Source: an uncultured Lachnospiraceae bacterium
Lineage (GTDB): Bacteria > Bacillota > Clostridia > Lachnospirales > Lachnospiraceae
NCBI GenBank assembly: GCA_910578335.1
Contig: CAJTPU010000025.1
Location: 1-50,876 of the forward strand
DNA length: 50,876 nucleotides
Direction: 5' to 3'
The position numbers and the translations under genes were made by a program. This document shows, piece by piece, positions 7,871 to 17,263 of this stretch. Positions within the stretch are counted from its first letter, which is position 1, and the number at the start of each line of letters is the position of its first letter. Below the pieces are notes generated by a model. It was not told the DNA's origin. It ran no database searches and saw only the letters and a program-made list of their open reading frames with translations.

Positions 7871-9170
7871 AAGCACCTCTTCCTTCAAATCTTACTTTAA
7901 TAGAATTGGCGTGCGCCGTCAAGCCTTCACTTTCAGCAAAAGCTTCAATGGCTTCATGTGCTTTTAAAAGCGCCTCCTTCGAATAAGAAATAATGCTGGT
8001 TTTCTTCATAAAATCATCCACATTTAACGGTGAGAAAAATTTTGCAGTGCCATTGGTAGGCAGTATGTGGTTGGGTCCTGCAAAATAGTCTCCCAAAGGC
8101 TCTGAGGAATATTCTCCTAAAAAGACAGCGCCTGCATTTTTTATCTTTGTCATCACCTCAAAAGGATTTCGGGTTAAAATTTCCAGATGCTCTGAAGCAA
8201 TTTCATTGGCTGCCAATATAGCTTCTTCCATATTGTCAGCCAACAGGATATAACCATAATTGGCAAGGGATTGTGTAATAATCTCTTTTCGTGACAGCAC
8301 CTCGGTAAACCGTTCTACCTCCTCTGATACTGCGTTCGCAAGCTCTGTAGAGGTAGTAATCAGGATGGCGGAAGCAAGCTCGTCATGCTCTGCCTGTGAT
8401 AAAAGGTCTGCCGCCACAAAACGCGGATTTGCTGTATCATCCGCCAAAATCAAAATTTCACTGGGACCGGCAATGGAATCAATGCTGACATAACCGTATA
8501 CCGCTTTTTTGGCAAGTGCCACGAAGATATTGCCGGGGCCCGTAATCTTGTCTACCTTGGGCACACACTCGGTACCAAAAGCCATTGCGGCAACCGCCTG
8601 CGCGCCGCCAATTTTGAAAATCTTATCCACGCCTGCAATATCGGCGGCAGCTAATGTAGCCGCATTTACCTTTCCTTCACTGTTGCAGGGGGTTGTCATA
8701 ATAATTTCTTCCACTCCCGCAACCTTGGCTGGGATAACGTTCATCAGGACACTGCTTGGGTAGGCTGCTTTTCCGCCCGGTACATAGACACCTGCACGCG
8801 CAATGGGAATCATGCGCTGTCCTAAAATCGTGCCGTCCGGCTTGGAATCAAACCAGCTTGTGCGAAGCTGTTTTTCATGAAAGACGCGGATATTTTCCGC
8901 TGAACGCCGGTAAACGTCCAGCAGTCCCTTGTCCATCATGGCATAAGCTTCTTCTATTTCCGCTTTTGTTACCTGCATATTTTCCTTCGTTAAATCAAAC
9001 TTATCAAATTGCTTTGTGTAGGCAAGTACCGCCTCGTCCCCCTTTTCCCTGACATTGCCTACAATTTCTGCTACTGCGGTTTCATAGGCGCCGTAATTGG
9101 CAGGACTTCTCTTCAGAAGATTTGTCAGGATATCCTTTCTGGTTTCATTCGTCAGCTTTATCGTTCTCAT
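7854..9170 (-). CDS. hisD: Histidinol dehydrogenase
   Basis: The 438-aa protein catalyses the last two steps of histidine synthesis, oxidising histidinol to histidine with NAD and zinc. Clear family signatures are VPGGKAAYPSSVLMN near residue 130, GPSEILILAD near residue 236 and the zinc-site segment SQAEHDE near residue 256. A conserved GPNHILPT segment is seen near the C terminus. The start overlaps the hisG stop by 4 bp. Confidence 0.96.
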   Translation of the reverse strand: MRTIKLTNETRKDILTNLLKRSPANYGAYETAVAEIVGNVREKGDEAVLAYTKQFDKFDLTKENMQVTKAEIEEAYAMMDKGLLDVYRRSAENIRVFHEKQLRTSWFDSKPDGTILGQRMIPIARAGVYVPGGKAAYPSSVLMNVIPAKVAGVEEIIMTTPCNSEGKVNAATLAAADIAGVDKIFKIGGAQAVAAMAFGTECVPKVDKITGPGNIFVALAKKAVYGYVSIDSIAGPSEILILADDTANPRFVAADLLSQAEHDELASAILITTSTELANAVSEEVERFTEVLSRKEIITQSLANYGYILLADNMEEAILAANEIASEHLEILTRNPFEVMTKIKNAGAVFLGEYSSEPLGDYFAGPNHILPTNGTAKFFSPLNVDDFMKKTSIISYSKEALLKAHEAIEAFAESEGLTAHANSIKVRFEGRGAYDTQQ

Positions 9171-9832
9171 ATCGTTTTCTCTCCTCTCCCAAGTGCCTCC
9201 TTTAGCTTCATTATCAAGCCCGTAATCCGTTCCTTTTCCATTTGCATACTTACCTGATTGACAATCATGCGGGCGGATAGCGGGCAGATTTCCTCCAATA
9301 CGGCAAGTCCGTTCTCATGCAGTGTGGAGCCGGTCTCCACAATATCCACAATCACATCGGAAAGACCGACTAACGGTCCCAGCTCCACGGAACCATTTAA
9401 TTTTATAATGTCCACCGTCTGATGCTTCTGGTTATAAAAATAATCCTTTGCAATATTGGGATATTTGCTGGCAACACGGATTCTCTCATGATGCTTTAGA
9501 AGTTCTTTGGCATGTTCCGGTCCGCATACGCACATGCGGCATTTGCCAAAACCAAAATCCAAGACTTCATAAACCCGCCTATTTTCCTCCATAATGGTAT
9601 CCTTGCCCGCAACGCCGACGTCTGCCGCGCCGTATTCCACATAAGTAGGGACATCAGGTCCTTTGGCAAGGAAAAATCGAAGCTTTTGCGCCTCATTTAC
9701 AAAAATCAGCCTGCGGGAATCCTTGTCCTTCATCTCCTCACAAGTGATGCCGATTGTTTCAAACAATTCCAGTGTTTTTTTTGCCAGCCTGCCCTTTCCC
9801 AGCGCAAACGTCAAATATCCGTCAGTACTCAT
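9167..9832 (-). CDS. hisG: ATP phosphoribosyltransferase, short form
   Basis: This 221-aa protein is the short HisG catalytic subunit. It lacks the regulatory ACT-like domain of long HisG and needs HisZ for activity, consistent with hisZ directly upstream. Visible signatures are LALGKGRLAKKT at the N terminus, YGAADVGVAGKDT near residue 67, and DIVETGSTLHENGL near residue 152, the PRPP loop. It overlaps hisZ and hisD by 4 bp each. It carries out the first committed step of histidine synthesis. Confidence 0.95.
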   Translation of the reverse strand: MSTDGYLTFALGKGRLAKKTLELFETIGITCEEMKDKDSRRLIFVNEAQKLRFFLAKGPDVPTYVEYGAADVGVAGKDTIMEENRRVYEVLDFGFGKCRMCVCGPEHAKELLKHHERIRVASKYPNIAKDYFYNQKHQTVDIIKLNGSVELGPLVGLSDVIVDIVETGSTLHENGLAVLEEICPLSARMIVNQVSMQMEKERITGLIMKLKEALGRGEKTI

Positions 9833-10956
9833 TTCTGCCTCCCTAAGTCCAGCTTTCGCATTACCACCATAAGCCCTTCTTTTCTCAATGCCTGTGCCTC
9901 CGTTAACTTCTGCGCATAGTTTTCATCCGTATAAAAAATCTCTTTTTTCTGCTCGGGAACGGGAATCTCTTTTCCCTGTCTGGAAAGTGCTTCTATAATA
10001 TCATCCACCACCGCAGCAAAACCGATTGCAGGCGCCTCTTTTCCAAAGTGGCAAAGCAGGGAATCATACCGCCCGCCTTTGACAACAGGCTCTCCGATGC
10101 CATAGGTATACGCCTTAAAGATGATGCCGGTGTAATATTGGTATTTGCTAAGCATCCCAAGGTCAAAGGAAACATATCCTTCCGTACCGTAGAGACTTAA
10201 GATTTCATAGAGCTTTTCCAAATGTGCAAGCGCCTGCACGGAGCGCGCATTGGAAGCCAGCTTCTGTGCTGTCCGCAAATCTTCAATACTGCCGTAAGTA
10301 TCTATGGTTTTCATGAACAGATTACGGTAAGCCGTCGAAACGCCGGCAGCCTGCAAAATATCCGCCGCCCCATAATCGTTTTTGGCAGAAATGCATTCCC
10401 GCAGTCTTAACTCTGTCTCCTTAGACAGTCCCGCCTCTTCGCACAAGCCCTTAAAATATTCCACCTGTCCAATGCTGACTTGAAAGTCGGTAAGCCCCGC
10501 ATATAAGAGCGATTCTATCACCAGATTTACCATTTCCGCATCTGCTTCTGCGGAAGGGTCTCCGATAAGCTCTGCGCCCAACTGGGTTACCTCCTTTAAC
10601 TTCCCCTGCAGGTGAGAGGTATTGGTGAAGGTATTGCCAACATAGCAAAACCGCAGCGGCACGCTTTCCTCCATAAAATACTTTGCCGCACATCTGGCAA
10701 TGGAAGGCGTAAAATCCGGCCTGAGTACCAGCGTATCCCCCTCCTTGTCAAAAAACTTATATAAGTCTCTTGAAGGCGTCGTACCGATTTCATTGGAATA
10801 CACATCAAAATATTCAAAAGTCGGCGTCTGGATATCCTCATAGCCAAAAGAAAGGAGCTTCTCCCGAAGCCTCTCCTCCACAGCCAGCTTTTTTAAATAC
10901 TCCTTCCCATAAATGTCCCGCACGCCCTCCGGCGTATGTAATAAAACTCTATTCAT
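9829..10956 (-). CDS. hisZ: ATP phosphoribosyltransferase regulatory subunit
   Basis: The 375-aa protein is a HisRS-like paralogue that regulates short HisG. It starts with the HisRS-type TPEGVRDI and contains motif-2-like VLRPDFTPSIAR near residue 83 and the GGRYDSLL segment near residue 283. It lacks the anticodon-binding domain of real HisRS. The ATG at 10956 has AGGAG 8 nt upstream; a longer TTG frame is less likely. It is the first gene of the his operon, 86 bp downstream of a strong promoter. Confidence 0.93.
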   Translation of the reverse strand: MNRVLLHTPEGVRDIYGKEYLKKLAVEERLREKLLSFGYEDIQTPTFEYFDVYSNEIGTTPSRDLYKFFDKEGDTLVLRPDFTPSIARCAAKYFMEESVPLRFCYVGNTFTNTSHLQGKLKEVTQLGAELIGDPSAEADAEMVNLVIESLLYAGLTDFQVSIGQVEYFKGLCEEAGLSKETELRLRECISAKNDYGAADILQAAGVSTAYRNLFMKTIDTYGSIEDLRTAQKLASNARSVQALAHLEKLYEILSLYGTEGYVSFDLGMLSKYQYYTGIIFKAYTYGIGEPVVKGGRYDSLLCHFGKEAPAIGFAAVVDDIIEALSRQGKEIPVPEQKKEIFYTDENYAQKLTEAQALRKEGLMVVMRKLDLGRQK

Positions 10957-11040
10957 ACAAATTTCTCCTGCTTTTCCCAAGAATACTTTATCACTGTAAC
11001 GTGCTACCTTGATATCATATTAGCATACAAAACCATTGCC

Positions 11041-11069
11041 AGTATACTAAATCCTGCAAAAATTGTCAA
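11041..11069 (-). promoter_or_regulatory. Sigma-A promoter of the his operon
   Basis: On the minus strand TTGACA (11064-11069) and TATACT (11041-11046) are separated by exactly 17 bp, a near-consensus vegetative promoter. The leader to hisZ is about 80 bases. I saw no T-box or terminator-like leader structure. Confidence 0.85.
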
Positions 11070-11105
11070 GCCGTCCGTTTGCATTTTCAACCATTTACAG
11101 GCAGC

Positions 11106-11639
11106 CTACTCCCTATCCTCCAAATCCTTCTTCACGGCTTCCAGATAAGGCACCGCAATCCCGCTCTTTTTGGGAATCACATAGTCCGGATTTAGTTCTT
11201 CATAGCGAAAGCTCTTTCTTCCGCCATTCTGCGCCCTTTCCCAGAAATAACGAAGCATCTCATAAGGCAGATAGTAAAAAATATCCCGTTTGGTATAATA
11301 TATCAAAAAAAAGGCAATGCCCCCCTGCTTTTCAAACTGCTCCATAAAATACACCTGATGCGCATGAATATTCTGCAGCGCAAAGGTATCCACGGCGCAC
11401 TCCTTCGCATCAAAGCAGATGGGAAGCCCCTGTACTGCACCAATATAATCCACGGTACTCTTCTGTTCAAAATAAGCGAGTGTAATGTGGCGGTGTTCCT
11501 TATCTATCTTAATCGGCGTAATCGGAGTCGGAATTTTTTGAATCAGGGCAAGCCCGCTTTCCAGATATTTTTCATTGGTCCGGTTTATCAGTTCCTCCAG
11601 CGTAGAACCTCTCAATCCTCTTGAACTCCATGTTGCCAT
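11106..11639 (-). CDS. recU: Holliday junction resolvase RecU
   Basis: The 177-aa protein is the Firmicute Holliday-junction resolvase. The N terminus has the family's RGLRGSTLEELINRTN segment. The nuclease core is seen in STVDYIG and FDAKEC, which correspond to the Asp and the D/E-x-K metal site. GGIAFFLIYY and YVIPKKSG are also typical. The start lies inside the upstream pseudouridine synthase gene, a 68-bp overlap in another frame. This overlap is unusual, but the conserved N terminus needs it. RecU resolves recombination intermediates; RuvAB is encoded elsewhere in the window. Confidence 0.92.
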   Translation of the reverse strand: MATWSSRGLRGSTLEELINRTNEKYLESGLALIQKIPTPITPIKIDKEHRHITLAYFEQKSTVDYIGAVQGLPICFDAKECAVDTFALQNIHAHQVYFMEQFEKQGGIAFFLIYYTKRDIFYYLPYEMLRYFWERAQNGGRKSFRYEELNPDYVIPKKSGIAVPYLEAVKKDLEDRE

Positions 11640-12624
11640 GCGTGCATACCTCCTTAAAAACAGCCGGAAGCGGCGCGGTAAATACGCTGCCCTCCAATCC
11701 GGCGAATCCTTTTATCTGTGCAGGAAATTCTATCCGCGCTGCATGTAAAAGCTGATGGCGGACCCCGTATTTTTTCCGGCAGAAATCATTAAAAGCCGCG
11801 TCCCCGTATTTTGCATCGCCTATAATGGGATGCCCGATAGAAGCCATATGTGCCCTAATTTGATGGGGTCTTCCCGTAATCAGCTTTACGGAAAGGCATG
11901 TACAGTCGTCACCAAAAGCGAGCGGGCGGATAGCGGTTCTGACTGCCCTGCCCTCTTCTCCTATCTGCACCTTATTCTTTCTTTCATCCTTAGAAAGCCT
12001 GCCGGACAATACGCCTGATTCTTTCAGAATCCCTTTTACCATGGTAATATAATATTTCTCTATTTCCCTTTTGCGAATCAGCTCCGAAAGCATCTGACTG
12101 CCGGATAAGGAGATGCCGCAAAGCACTATGCCGCTGGTATTGCGGTCCAGTCTGTTCTGCACGGACGGGCGAAAGGTTTTCAAGGTTTCCTGCGAGAGCC
12201 TGCCGTCGGCAAGCAGGCAGCCCAAAAGCCAATCGTTCAGGGAGGGTTGTCCGCTGTTATCCCGCTGCGTCAGTATGCCTGCCGGTTTGTTCACAATGAC
12301 AATATTGGTATCTTCATAAATAACGGCAATCCCCTTAAGAGCGGTATATGCTTCGCGGTAGCATTCTGTTTTGTCCGCTACATTGCCAGAAGCTCCCTGC
12401 CCCTCTCCCGTAAAAAGACGGAAAGTTTCATCCGAAAAAAAGAAAGAGACAGTATCCCCTACTGCCAGAATTTCTTTTCCTTCTGCTTTTTTTCCGTTCA
12501 GCACAATATTTTTCTTGCGCAGCATTTTATAGAGGAAACCGCTTCCTGCCGCGGGCATAAATTTGCGGAGAAATTTGTCAAACCGCTGTCCGGCTTGATT
12601 TTCCCTGATACGAAAAGACTGCAT
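11572..12624 (-). CDS. RluA-family 23S rRNA pseudouridine synthase
   Basis: This 350-aa protein has an S4-like RNA-binding domain (about residues 10-70) followed by an RluC/RluD-type synthase core. The catalytic Asp is in NRLDRNTSG. The HQIRAHMA segment is the family's conserved C-terminal motif, followed by GDAKYGD. It isomerises uridines in 23S rRNA or other large RNAs; which sites cannot be told. Its last 68 bp overlap recU. It begins 10 bp after the unknown membrane gene upstream. Confidence 0.9.
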   Translation of the reverse strand: MQSFRIRENQAGQRFDKFLRKFMPAAGSGFLYKMLRKKNIVLNGKKAEGKEILAVGDTVSFFFSDETFRLFTGEGQGASGNVADKTECYREAYTALKGIAVIYEDTNIVIVNKPAGILTQRDNSGQPSLNDWLLGCLLADGRLSQETLKTFRPSVQNRLDRNTSGIVLCGISLSGSQMLSELIRKREIEKYYITMVKGILKESGVLSGRLSKDERKNKVQIGEEGRAVRTAIRPLAFGDDCTCLSVKLITGRPHQIRAHMASIGHPIIGDAKYGDAAFNDFCRKKYGVRHQLLHAARIEFPAQIKGFAGLEGSVFTAPLPAVFKEVCTHGNMEFKRIERFYAGGTDKPDQ

Positions 12625-12633
12625 AGTAACCTC

Positions 12634-13221
12634 CTAGAGGGCGATACTCTTTAATGTGCCGGCAATTCCTTCTGCCTGCGCATCATTTGCATCGGCAAGC
12701 GCCTTTAGCTGGCTCAGCCTTGCCGTATATTTGTGAATATCTTTAAAAATCTTAACGGTAACTTTAGTATAGGAATCCACCTTAAGGCAAGTTATCAAAT
12801 GGGTTCCACAGGCGGCTTCAGAAAGCTTCTCATAGGGCATGTATCCTATGACGGTATTGTCACATATTGCCATGTGCAGAACCGGATAGGTTTTTTCCCT
12901 TGTTGTAAATATCATGTCATACAGGCAGGTAAGCCCGTCTGCCGCTTCTTCTATGATTTTTTCGTCCTCACCCGAAAGACTGGTATGCCTGCAATACATA
13001 ACAGCGGAAACCAGACTTTTACAGGCAGGCAGGCAGCCCAAAACAGCGACGATTGTCAAGAGATTATTGCGTGTACCGGTCGCGGCAATGCCTGCGGCAA
13101 ACAGTGAAAAAGAAATAAAAAAGTAGATAGCGGTACGTATTATCTCATACTTTTTCTGACTGTTTATGTAGTTTTTTTGTCCCTTTGCTTTGGCGGTCGT
13201 AAATAAACGTTTCCATTCCAT
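12634..13221 (-). CDS. Two-helix membrane protein, unknown function
   Basis: The 195-aa protein is not recognised. It has a basic N terminus, two hydrophobic helices at about residues 29-47 and 52-70, and a soluble C-terminal part of about 125 residues with mixed helix and strand character. It sits in a tight operon, 14 bp after the HD-GYP gene and 10 bp before the pseudouridine synthase gene. That position is compatible with a membrane-linked regulator, but no motif supports a precise role. Confidence 0.75.
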   Translation of the reverse strand: MEWKRLFTTAKAKGQKNYINSQKKYEIIRTAIYFFISFSLFAAGIAATGTRNNLLTIVAVLGCLPACKSLVSAVMYCRHTSLSGEDEKIIEEAADGLTCLYDMIFTTREKTYPVLHMAICDNTVIGYMPYEKLSEAACGTHLITCLKVDSYTKVTVKIFKDIHKYTARLSQLKALADANDAQAEGIAGTLKSIAL

Positions 13222-13234
13222 TCTGTTTTATCCT

Positions 13235-14536
13235 TTACATCTCAGCTTCCATATCCAGAACAGGCGCAATCCCTTCGTCAATCATTGCCAGCATATATTT
13301 GACAATATTCGAATCAAACTGTGTTCCGGCATGGTCCTTCAGTTCTTGTATGATATGTGCCATTTCCAGCCTGCCCCTGTAACATCTTGCACTGCTCATG
13401 GCGTCAAACGCATCGGCGACACAGATGATGCGGGCAAACAGAGGGATGGCATCTCCTGCAAGCCCGGCGGCATAACCGGTTCCGTCATATCGCTCATGAT
13501 GATACTTGGCGCCTTCCGCAATCCCCGGTATGGAATTAAAGTCCTTTAGGATGCTGCCGCCAATGACGACATGCTGCTTAATGGCTTCCCGCTCTTTGTC
13601 CGTCAGTGCACCCGGCTTCGTCAAAATCGAATCCGTAATACCAATTTTGCCGATATCATGCAGAAGCGCAATATAATAGAGCTGACGGCATGCCTCTTCA
13701 TCCATATGCATCCGGCGGGCTATTTCTCTCGCATAGTAGGCTACCCTTTGGGAATGCCCTCTTGTATACTCATCCTTTGCATCGATAATGTTGGCAAAGG
13801 TCTTAAGCGACTGCTCAATAATACGGCGGTCCGCTTCCTGCCGCAGATTATACTTTCTGATTCTGATACAGGAAACGGCGTAAGCCAAATCGACTATAAA
13901 CAGCCCGAACAGAAACAGAAGCAAAATCCAGAAAAGCGGATGCTGCCACAGTTTGTTTTCCCTGTAAAAAATAATGGCACAATCCTCTACAGGAAAAGTA
14001 CTGTTCTGCGTAATCAAGACAAAACCAAAAGAAATTTTGTCTGACGCCGCAATGGACTGGTTATAGTCAAGCGGCTTTATGGTGATAATACCGTTACTAA
14101 AGCTGCATTCACCACTCCAATAGCTGTCCAGACGGCTTCCAAAAGGCGCCTTTATCAGAATCACCCAGTTTAACAAATCTTTTGCCGAATCATTGTAAAC
14201 CGTAAAATCATACTGCGCACCAATAATGCCTTTCGTTTCACTTTCCGTCCATTGTTTTGCAACACCGGCTTCCAGGCGGCATTGGGAATTTGCCAGAAAT
14301 GAGGCGCTTGCCTGTGCAAGCCCGTAAGCATATTTGTCCTGATAGTCTGATGTGGAAGGCATACTATCCGCATCAGGCATCTTTGTAAAAGCTTCCTCGT
14401 TTTGGTTTGGGCAAAAGGTATAAAAAGGCTGCTTTTCTGCGTACTGCAGGAAGGAAAAAAGCGTAATGCCGATTAGTAGCACACCCAGTATGGACAATAT
14501 ATTTATCGTAAGCAGTTTGTTTTTCTTATGGAACAT
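13235..14536 (-). CDS. Membrane HD-GYP phosphodiesterase with CBM2-like outer domain
   Basis: The 433-aa protein has a membrane helix at residues 8-30, an outer domain to about residue 190, a second helix at about 201-222, and a cytoplasmic HD-GYP domain from about 250. HD is at 293-294 and HH at 346-347, so the metal ligands are kept, but the signature is GYA at 354-356 instead of GYP. HD-GYP proteins break down cyclic di-GMP or related dinucleotides. The outer domain (about 105-178) has a Trp- and Phe-rich pattern (LLNWVILI, LDSYW, ISFGFVL) resembling family 2 carbohydrate-binding modules, so it may sense a glycan or wall surface. The similarity is by eye and uncertain. It lies in an operon 30 bp after the dehydrogenase gene. 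Confidence 0.85.
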   Translation of the reverse strand: MFHKKNKLLTINILSILGVLLIGITLFSFLQYAEKQPFYTFCPNQNEEAFTKMPDADSMPSTSDYQDKYAYGLAQASASFLANSQCRLEAGVAKQWTESETKGIIGAQYDFTVYNDSAKDLLNWVILIKAPFGSRLDSYWSGECSFSNGIITIKPLDYNQSIAASDKISFGFVLITQNSTFPVEDCAIIFYRENKLWQHPLFWILLLFLFGLFIVDLAYAVSCIRIRKYNLRQEADRRIIEQSLKTFANIIDAKDEYTRGHSQRVAYYAREIARRMHMDEEACRQLYYIALLHDIGKIGITDSILTKPGALTDKEREAIKQHVVIGGSILKDFNSIPGIAEGAKYHHERYDGTGYAAGLAGDAIPLFARIICVADAFDAMSSARCYRGRLEMAHIIQELKDHAGTQFDSNIVKYMLAMIDEGIAPVLDMEAEM

Positions 14537-14566
14537 TTTTTCTCCTAAAGTATACTTGCCATTTCT

Positions 14567-15331
14567 TTATTGCAGCAGCGCCAGTATGCGCAGAATACAC
14601 GCCTGCGGCAGTAGCTTTACCGCAAGCTGAAACGCTTTCATGGGGATTCCCGGAACCGAGATATCTCTTTTGTGGTAAGAAGCGCGAAGGGCTGCGGACA
14701 CACATTTTTCAGAGGTAATCATAACCAGCTTTTTTACGGCGAGTCTGCTGCCGTATTGTTCTGCAATATCAAAAAATTCCGTGTAAACCGGACCGGGGCA
14801 GACAGCGGTCACATAAATGCCCCTGTATTGCAACTCCGCGTTTAAAGCCCTTGACAGACTGAGCACATAAGACTTCGTCGCCGCATATACCGCAAAATCG
14901 GGCTGTGGCAGAAATGCGGCAGAGGAAGCCATTTGGATAATCCTGCTTCCCCGCGCCATATACGGCAGCGTGATATAGGTCATTTTGGTCAAGGCTTCAC
15001 AGTTGACAAAAAGCATTTCCGTCTGCTCTTCCAGAGGAATATCCTCAAACGCACCCAAAAGTCCAAAGCCGGCGGCATTAATCAACATGCGGACTGTCAC
15101 GTCCGACTCCTCCAGCAGCTTTTCAAAATCGTCCATTGCATATTCGTCGGTTACATCCATGGTAATCAGCCTTGTCGCATGTTCCATCACCTGTGCAACC
15201 TCCAAAAGCCTGTCTTCCCTGCGGGCTATCAGCCAGAATTCGTCGATGTTGGAAAATGCCGTGTCCATCTGCAGGGCAAATTCCTGTCCGATTCCTGAAG
15301 AAACACCTGTAATAATAATAATATTTTTCAT
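14567..15331 (-). CDS. Short-chain dehydrogenase/reductase
   Basis: This 254-aa protein is a classical SDR. It has the nucleotide-binding TGVSSGIG loop (residues 8-15), NAAG (85-88), catalytic Ser at 136 or 137, and Tyr149-x3-Lys153. It reduces or oxidises an unknown small substrate with NAD(P)H. Its start overlaps the YgiQ stop by 1 bp, so the two are coupled. The closest general type is the DltE/YqjQ-like group, but the substrate cannot be inferred. Confidence 0.9.
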   Translation of the reverse strand: MKNIIIITGVSSGIGQEFALQMDTAFSNIDEFWLIARREDRLLEVAQVMEHATRLITMDVTDEYAMDDFEKLLEESDVTVRMLINAAGFGLLGAFEDIPLEEQTEMLFVNCEALTKMTYITLPYMARGSRIIQMASSAAFLPQPDFAVYAATKSYVLSLSRALNAELQYRGIYVTAVCPGPVYTEFFDIAEQYGSRLAVKKLVMITSEKCVSAALRASYHKRDISVPGIPMKAFQLAVKLLPQACILRILALLQ

Positions 15332-17232
15332 TATGATTCCGCCTTTCTTTTCTTTTTATGAACATTTCGAATTGTTTTTTTGCGCTTTTCCCTGTCCGGT
15401 TTTTCTTGTTTTTTCCCGCTTCCTTTTTGCGCCGATTTAGCGGGATGCACCAGACAATGTTTGCCGTAACCTATCAAATCCTCTCTTTTTGCTGCCCGAA
15501 GCGCTTCGCATACCAATGCATAATTCTTCGGATTCCGGTATTGAATGAGGGCGCGCTGCATGGCTTTTTCATGCGGATTTCTGCACACATATACCGGGCT
15601 CATATCCCGCGGGTCTATCCCCGTATAATACATAACGGTAGAAACGGTCGACGGCGTAGGATAAAAGTCCTGCACCTGCTCAGGCATATAGCCCAAATCC
15701 CGCAGGTACTCGGCAAGTTCTACAGCCTCCTTTAACGTCGAGCCCGGGTGGGAAGACATCAGGTACGGCACCAGATACTGTTTGCATCCAAGCTGTTCAT
15801 TCAGGCGCTTATACTTTTCCATAAATCTTTTGTAAACGGCATTTTCCGGCTTTCCCATGCGCCGCAGGACTTTGTCGGAAATATGCTCCGGCGCCACCTT
15901 AAGCTGCCCGCTTACGTGAAACTGTACCAGTTCCCTGAAAAAACTGTCGTCGGCGTCGGCAAGCAGATAGTCAAACCGGATGCCGGAGCGGATAAACACT
16001 TTTTTCACCTTTGGCAGTGCTCTCAGCTTACGAAGCAGGGAAAGATAATCCGAATGCTCTGCTTTCAAGTTTGGGCAAGGGGACGGGAAGAGACACTGCC
16101 TGTTCTTACAGACGCCGTTTTTAAGCTGTTTTTCGCAGGAAGGATGCCTAAAATTGGCGGTTGGTCCGCCGACATCATGAATATATCCCTTAAAATCCTT
16201 ATCCTCTGTCAGAAGCTTTGCCTCTGACAGAATGGATTCATGGCTTCTCGTCTGTACAATGCGTCCTTGGTGAAAGGTCAGGGCGCAAAAACTGCAGCCG
16301 CCGAAACACCCTCTGTTGCTGATTAAAGAAAACTTTATCTCCGCAATAGCGGGGACGCCCCCTTTTTCTTCATAGGAGGGATGATACGCGCGCATATAAG
16401 GAAGCCCATAAACAGCATCCATTTCCTCCATGCATAAGGGGGGCTGCGGCGGATTCTGCACTACATAGATGCCGCCTGCATATGCCTCCACCAGCGCTTT
16501 TCCGGTAAAAGGGTCCGTGTTTTCATATTGTACGGCAAAGCTTTCCGCATATTTTGCAGGATTTTCTTTCATCGTATCATAGTCTGGAAGCCATATTCCA
16601 TCATAGATATTTTCCGGCTTTTTTGTCTTATAAACAGTCCCCTTGATAAAAGTAATATCGGATACGGCAATCCCGCTGTCCAAAGCTTCCGCAAGCTCTA
16701 CGATACTCTTCTCCCCCATCCCATAGGAGATAATGTCTGCCTGTGAATCCAAAAGAACAGAGCGCTTGAATTTGTTGGACCAGTAATCATAATGCGCCAT
16801 TCTTCTAAGACTTGCTTCAATGCCGCCGATGATAATCGGAACATCTCTGTAAGTTTTTCGTATCAGATTTCCATATACAACGGTCGCATAATCGGGACGC
16901 ATTCCGGCTTTTCCGCCCGGGGTATACGCATCCCGGCTTCTTCTCTTTTTGGAGACAGAATAGTGATTGACCATACTGTCCATATTGCCGGCACTTATCA
17001 AAAAAGCAAGTCTGGGCTTTCCCAGTACCGTGATGCTTGCATCGTCTTTCCAGTCCGGCTGTGAAATGATACCGACACGATATCCGTGCGCTTCTAAAAC
17101 CCTGCTGATAACAGCGTGCCCAAAAGAAGGGTGGTCTACATAAGCATCTCCGATAACGTAGACAAAATCAAGCTGTTCTATGCCTCTTTCCTCCATATCC
17201 TGTCGGCATACAGGTAAAAAACCATCGTTCAA
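15331..17232 (-). CDS. YgiQ family radical SAM protein
   Basis: The 633-aa protein has the YgiQ N-terminal domain (GDAYVDHPSFG at 28-38) and a radical SAM core with CFGGCSFC (C309, C313, C316). Length and the DFYPTPSTVSTVMYYTG segment match the family. The reaction is unknown. The start is TTG at 17232, with AGGAGG 8 nt upstream; an ATG closer to the ribosome site is in another frame. The C terminus is a long Lys/Arg-rich tail of about 35 residues, suggesting RNA contact. It lies 31 bp after the RsuA-HAD gene. Confidence 0.92.
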   Translation of the reverse strand: MNDGFLPVCRQDMEERGIEQLDFVYVIGDAYVDHPSFGHAVISRVLEAHGYRVGIISQPDWKDDASITVLGKPRLAFLISAGNMDSMVNHYSVSKKRRSRDAYTPGGKAGMRPDYATVVYGNLIRKTYRDVPIIIGGIEASLRRMAHYDYWSNKFKRSVLLDSQADIISYGMGEKSIVELAEALDSGIAVSDITFIKGTVYKTKKPENIYDGIWLPDYDTMKENPAKYAESFAVQYENTDPFTGKALVEAYAGGIYVVQNPPQPPLCMEEMDAVYGLPYMRAYHPSYEEKGGVPAIAEIKFSLISNRGCFGGCSFCALTFHQGRIVQTRSHESILSEAKLLTEDKDFKGYIHDVGGPTANFRHPSCEKQLKNGVCKNRQCLFPSPCPNLKAEHSDYLSLLRKLRALPKVKKVFIRSGIRFDYLLADADDSFFRELVQFHVSGQLKVAPEHISDKVLRRMGKPENAVYKRFMEKYKRLNEQLGCKQYLVPYLMSSHPGSTLKEAVELAEYLRDLGYMPEQVQDFYPTPSTVSTVMYYTGIDPRDMSPVYVCRNPHEKAMQRALIQYRNPKNYALVCEALRAAKREDLIGYGKHCLVHPAKSAQKGSGKKQEKPDREKRKKTIRNVHKKKRKAES

Positions 17233-17263
17233 TCATTTCACCTCCTGTCGGTCCGCTCCCGTT

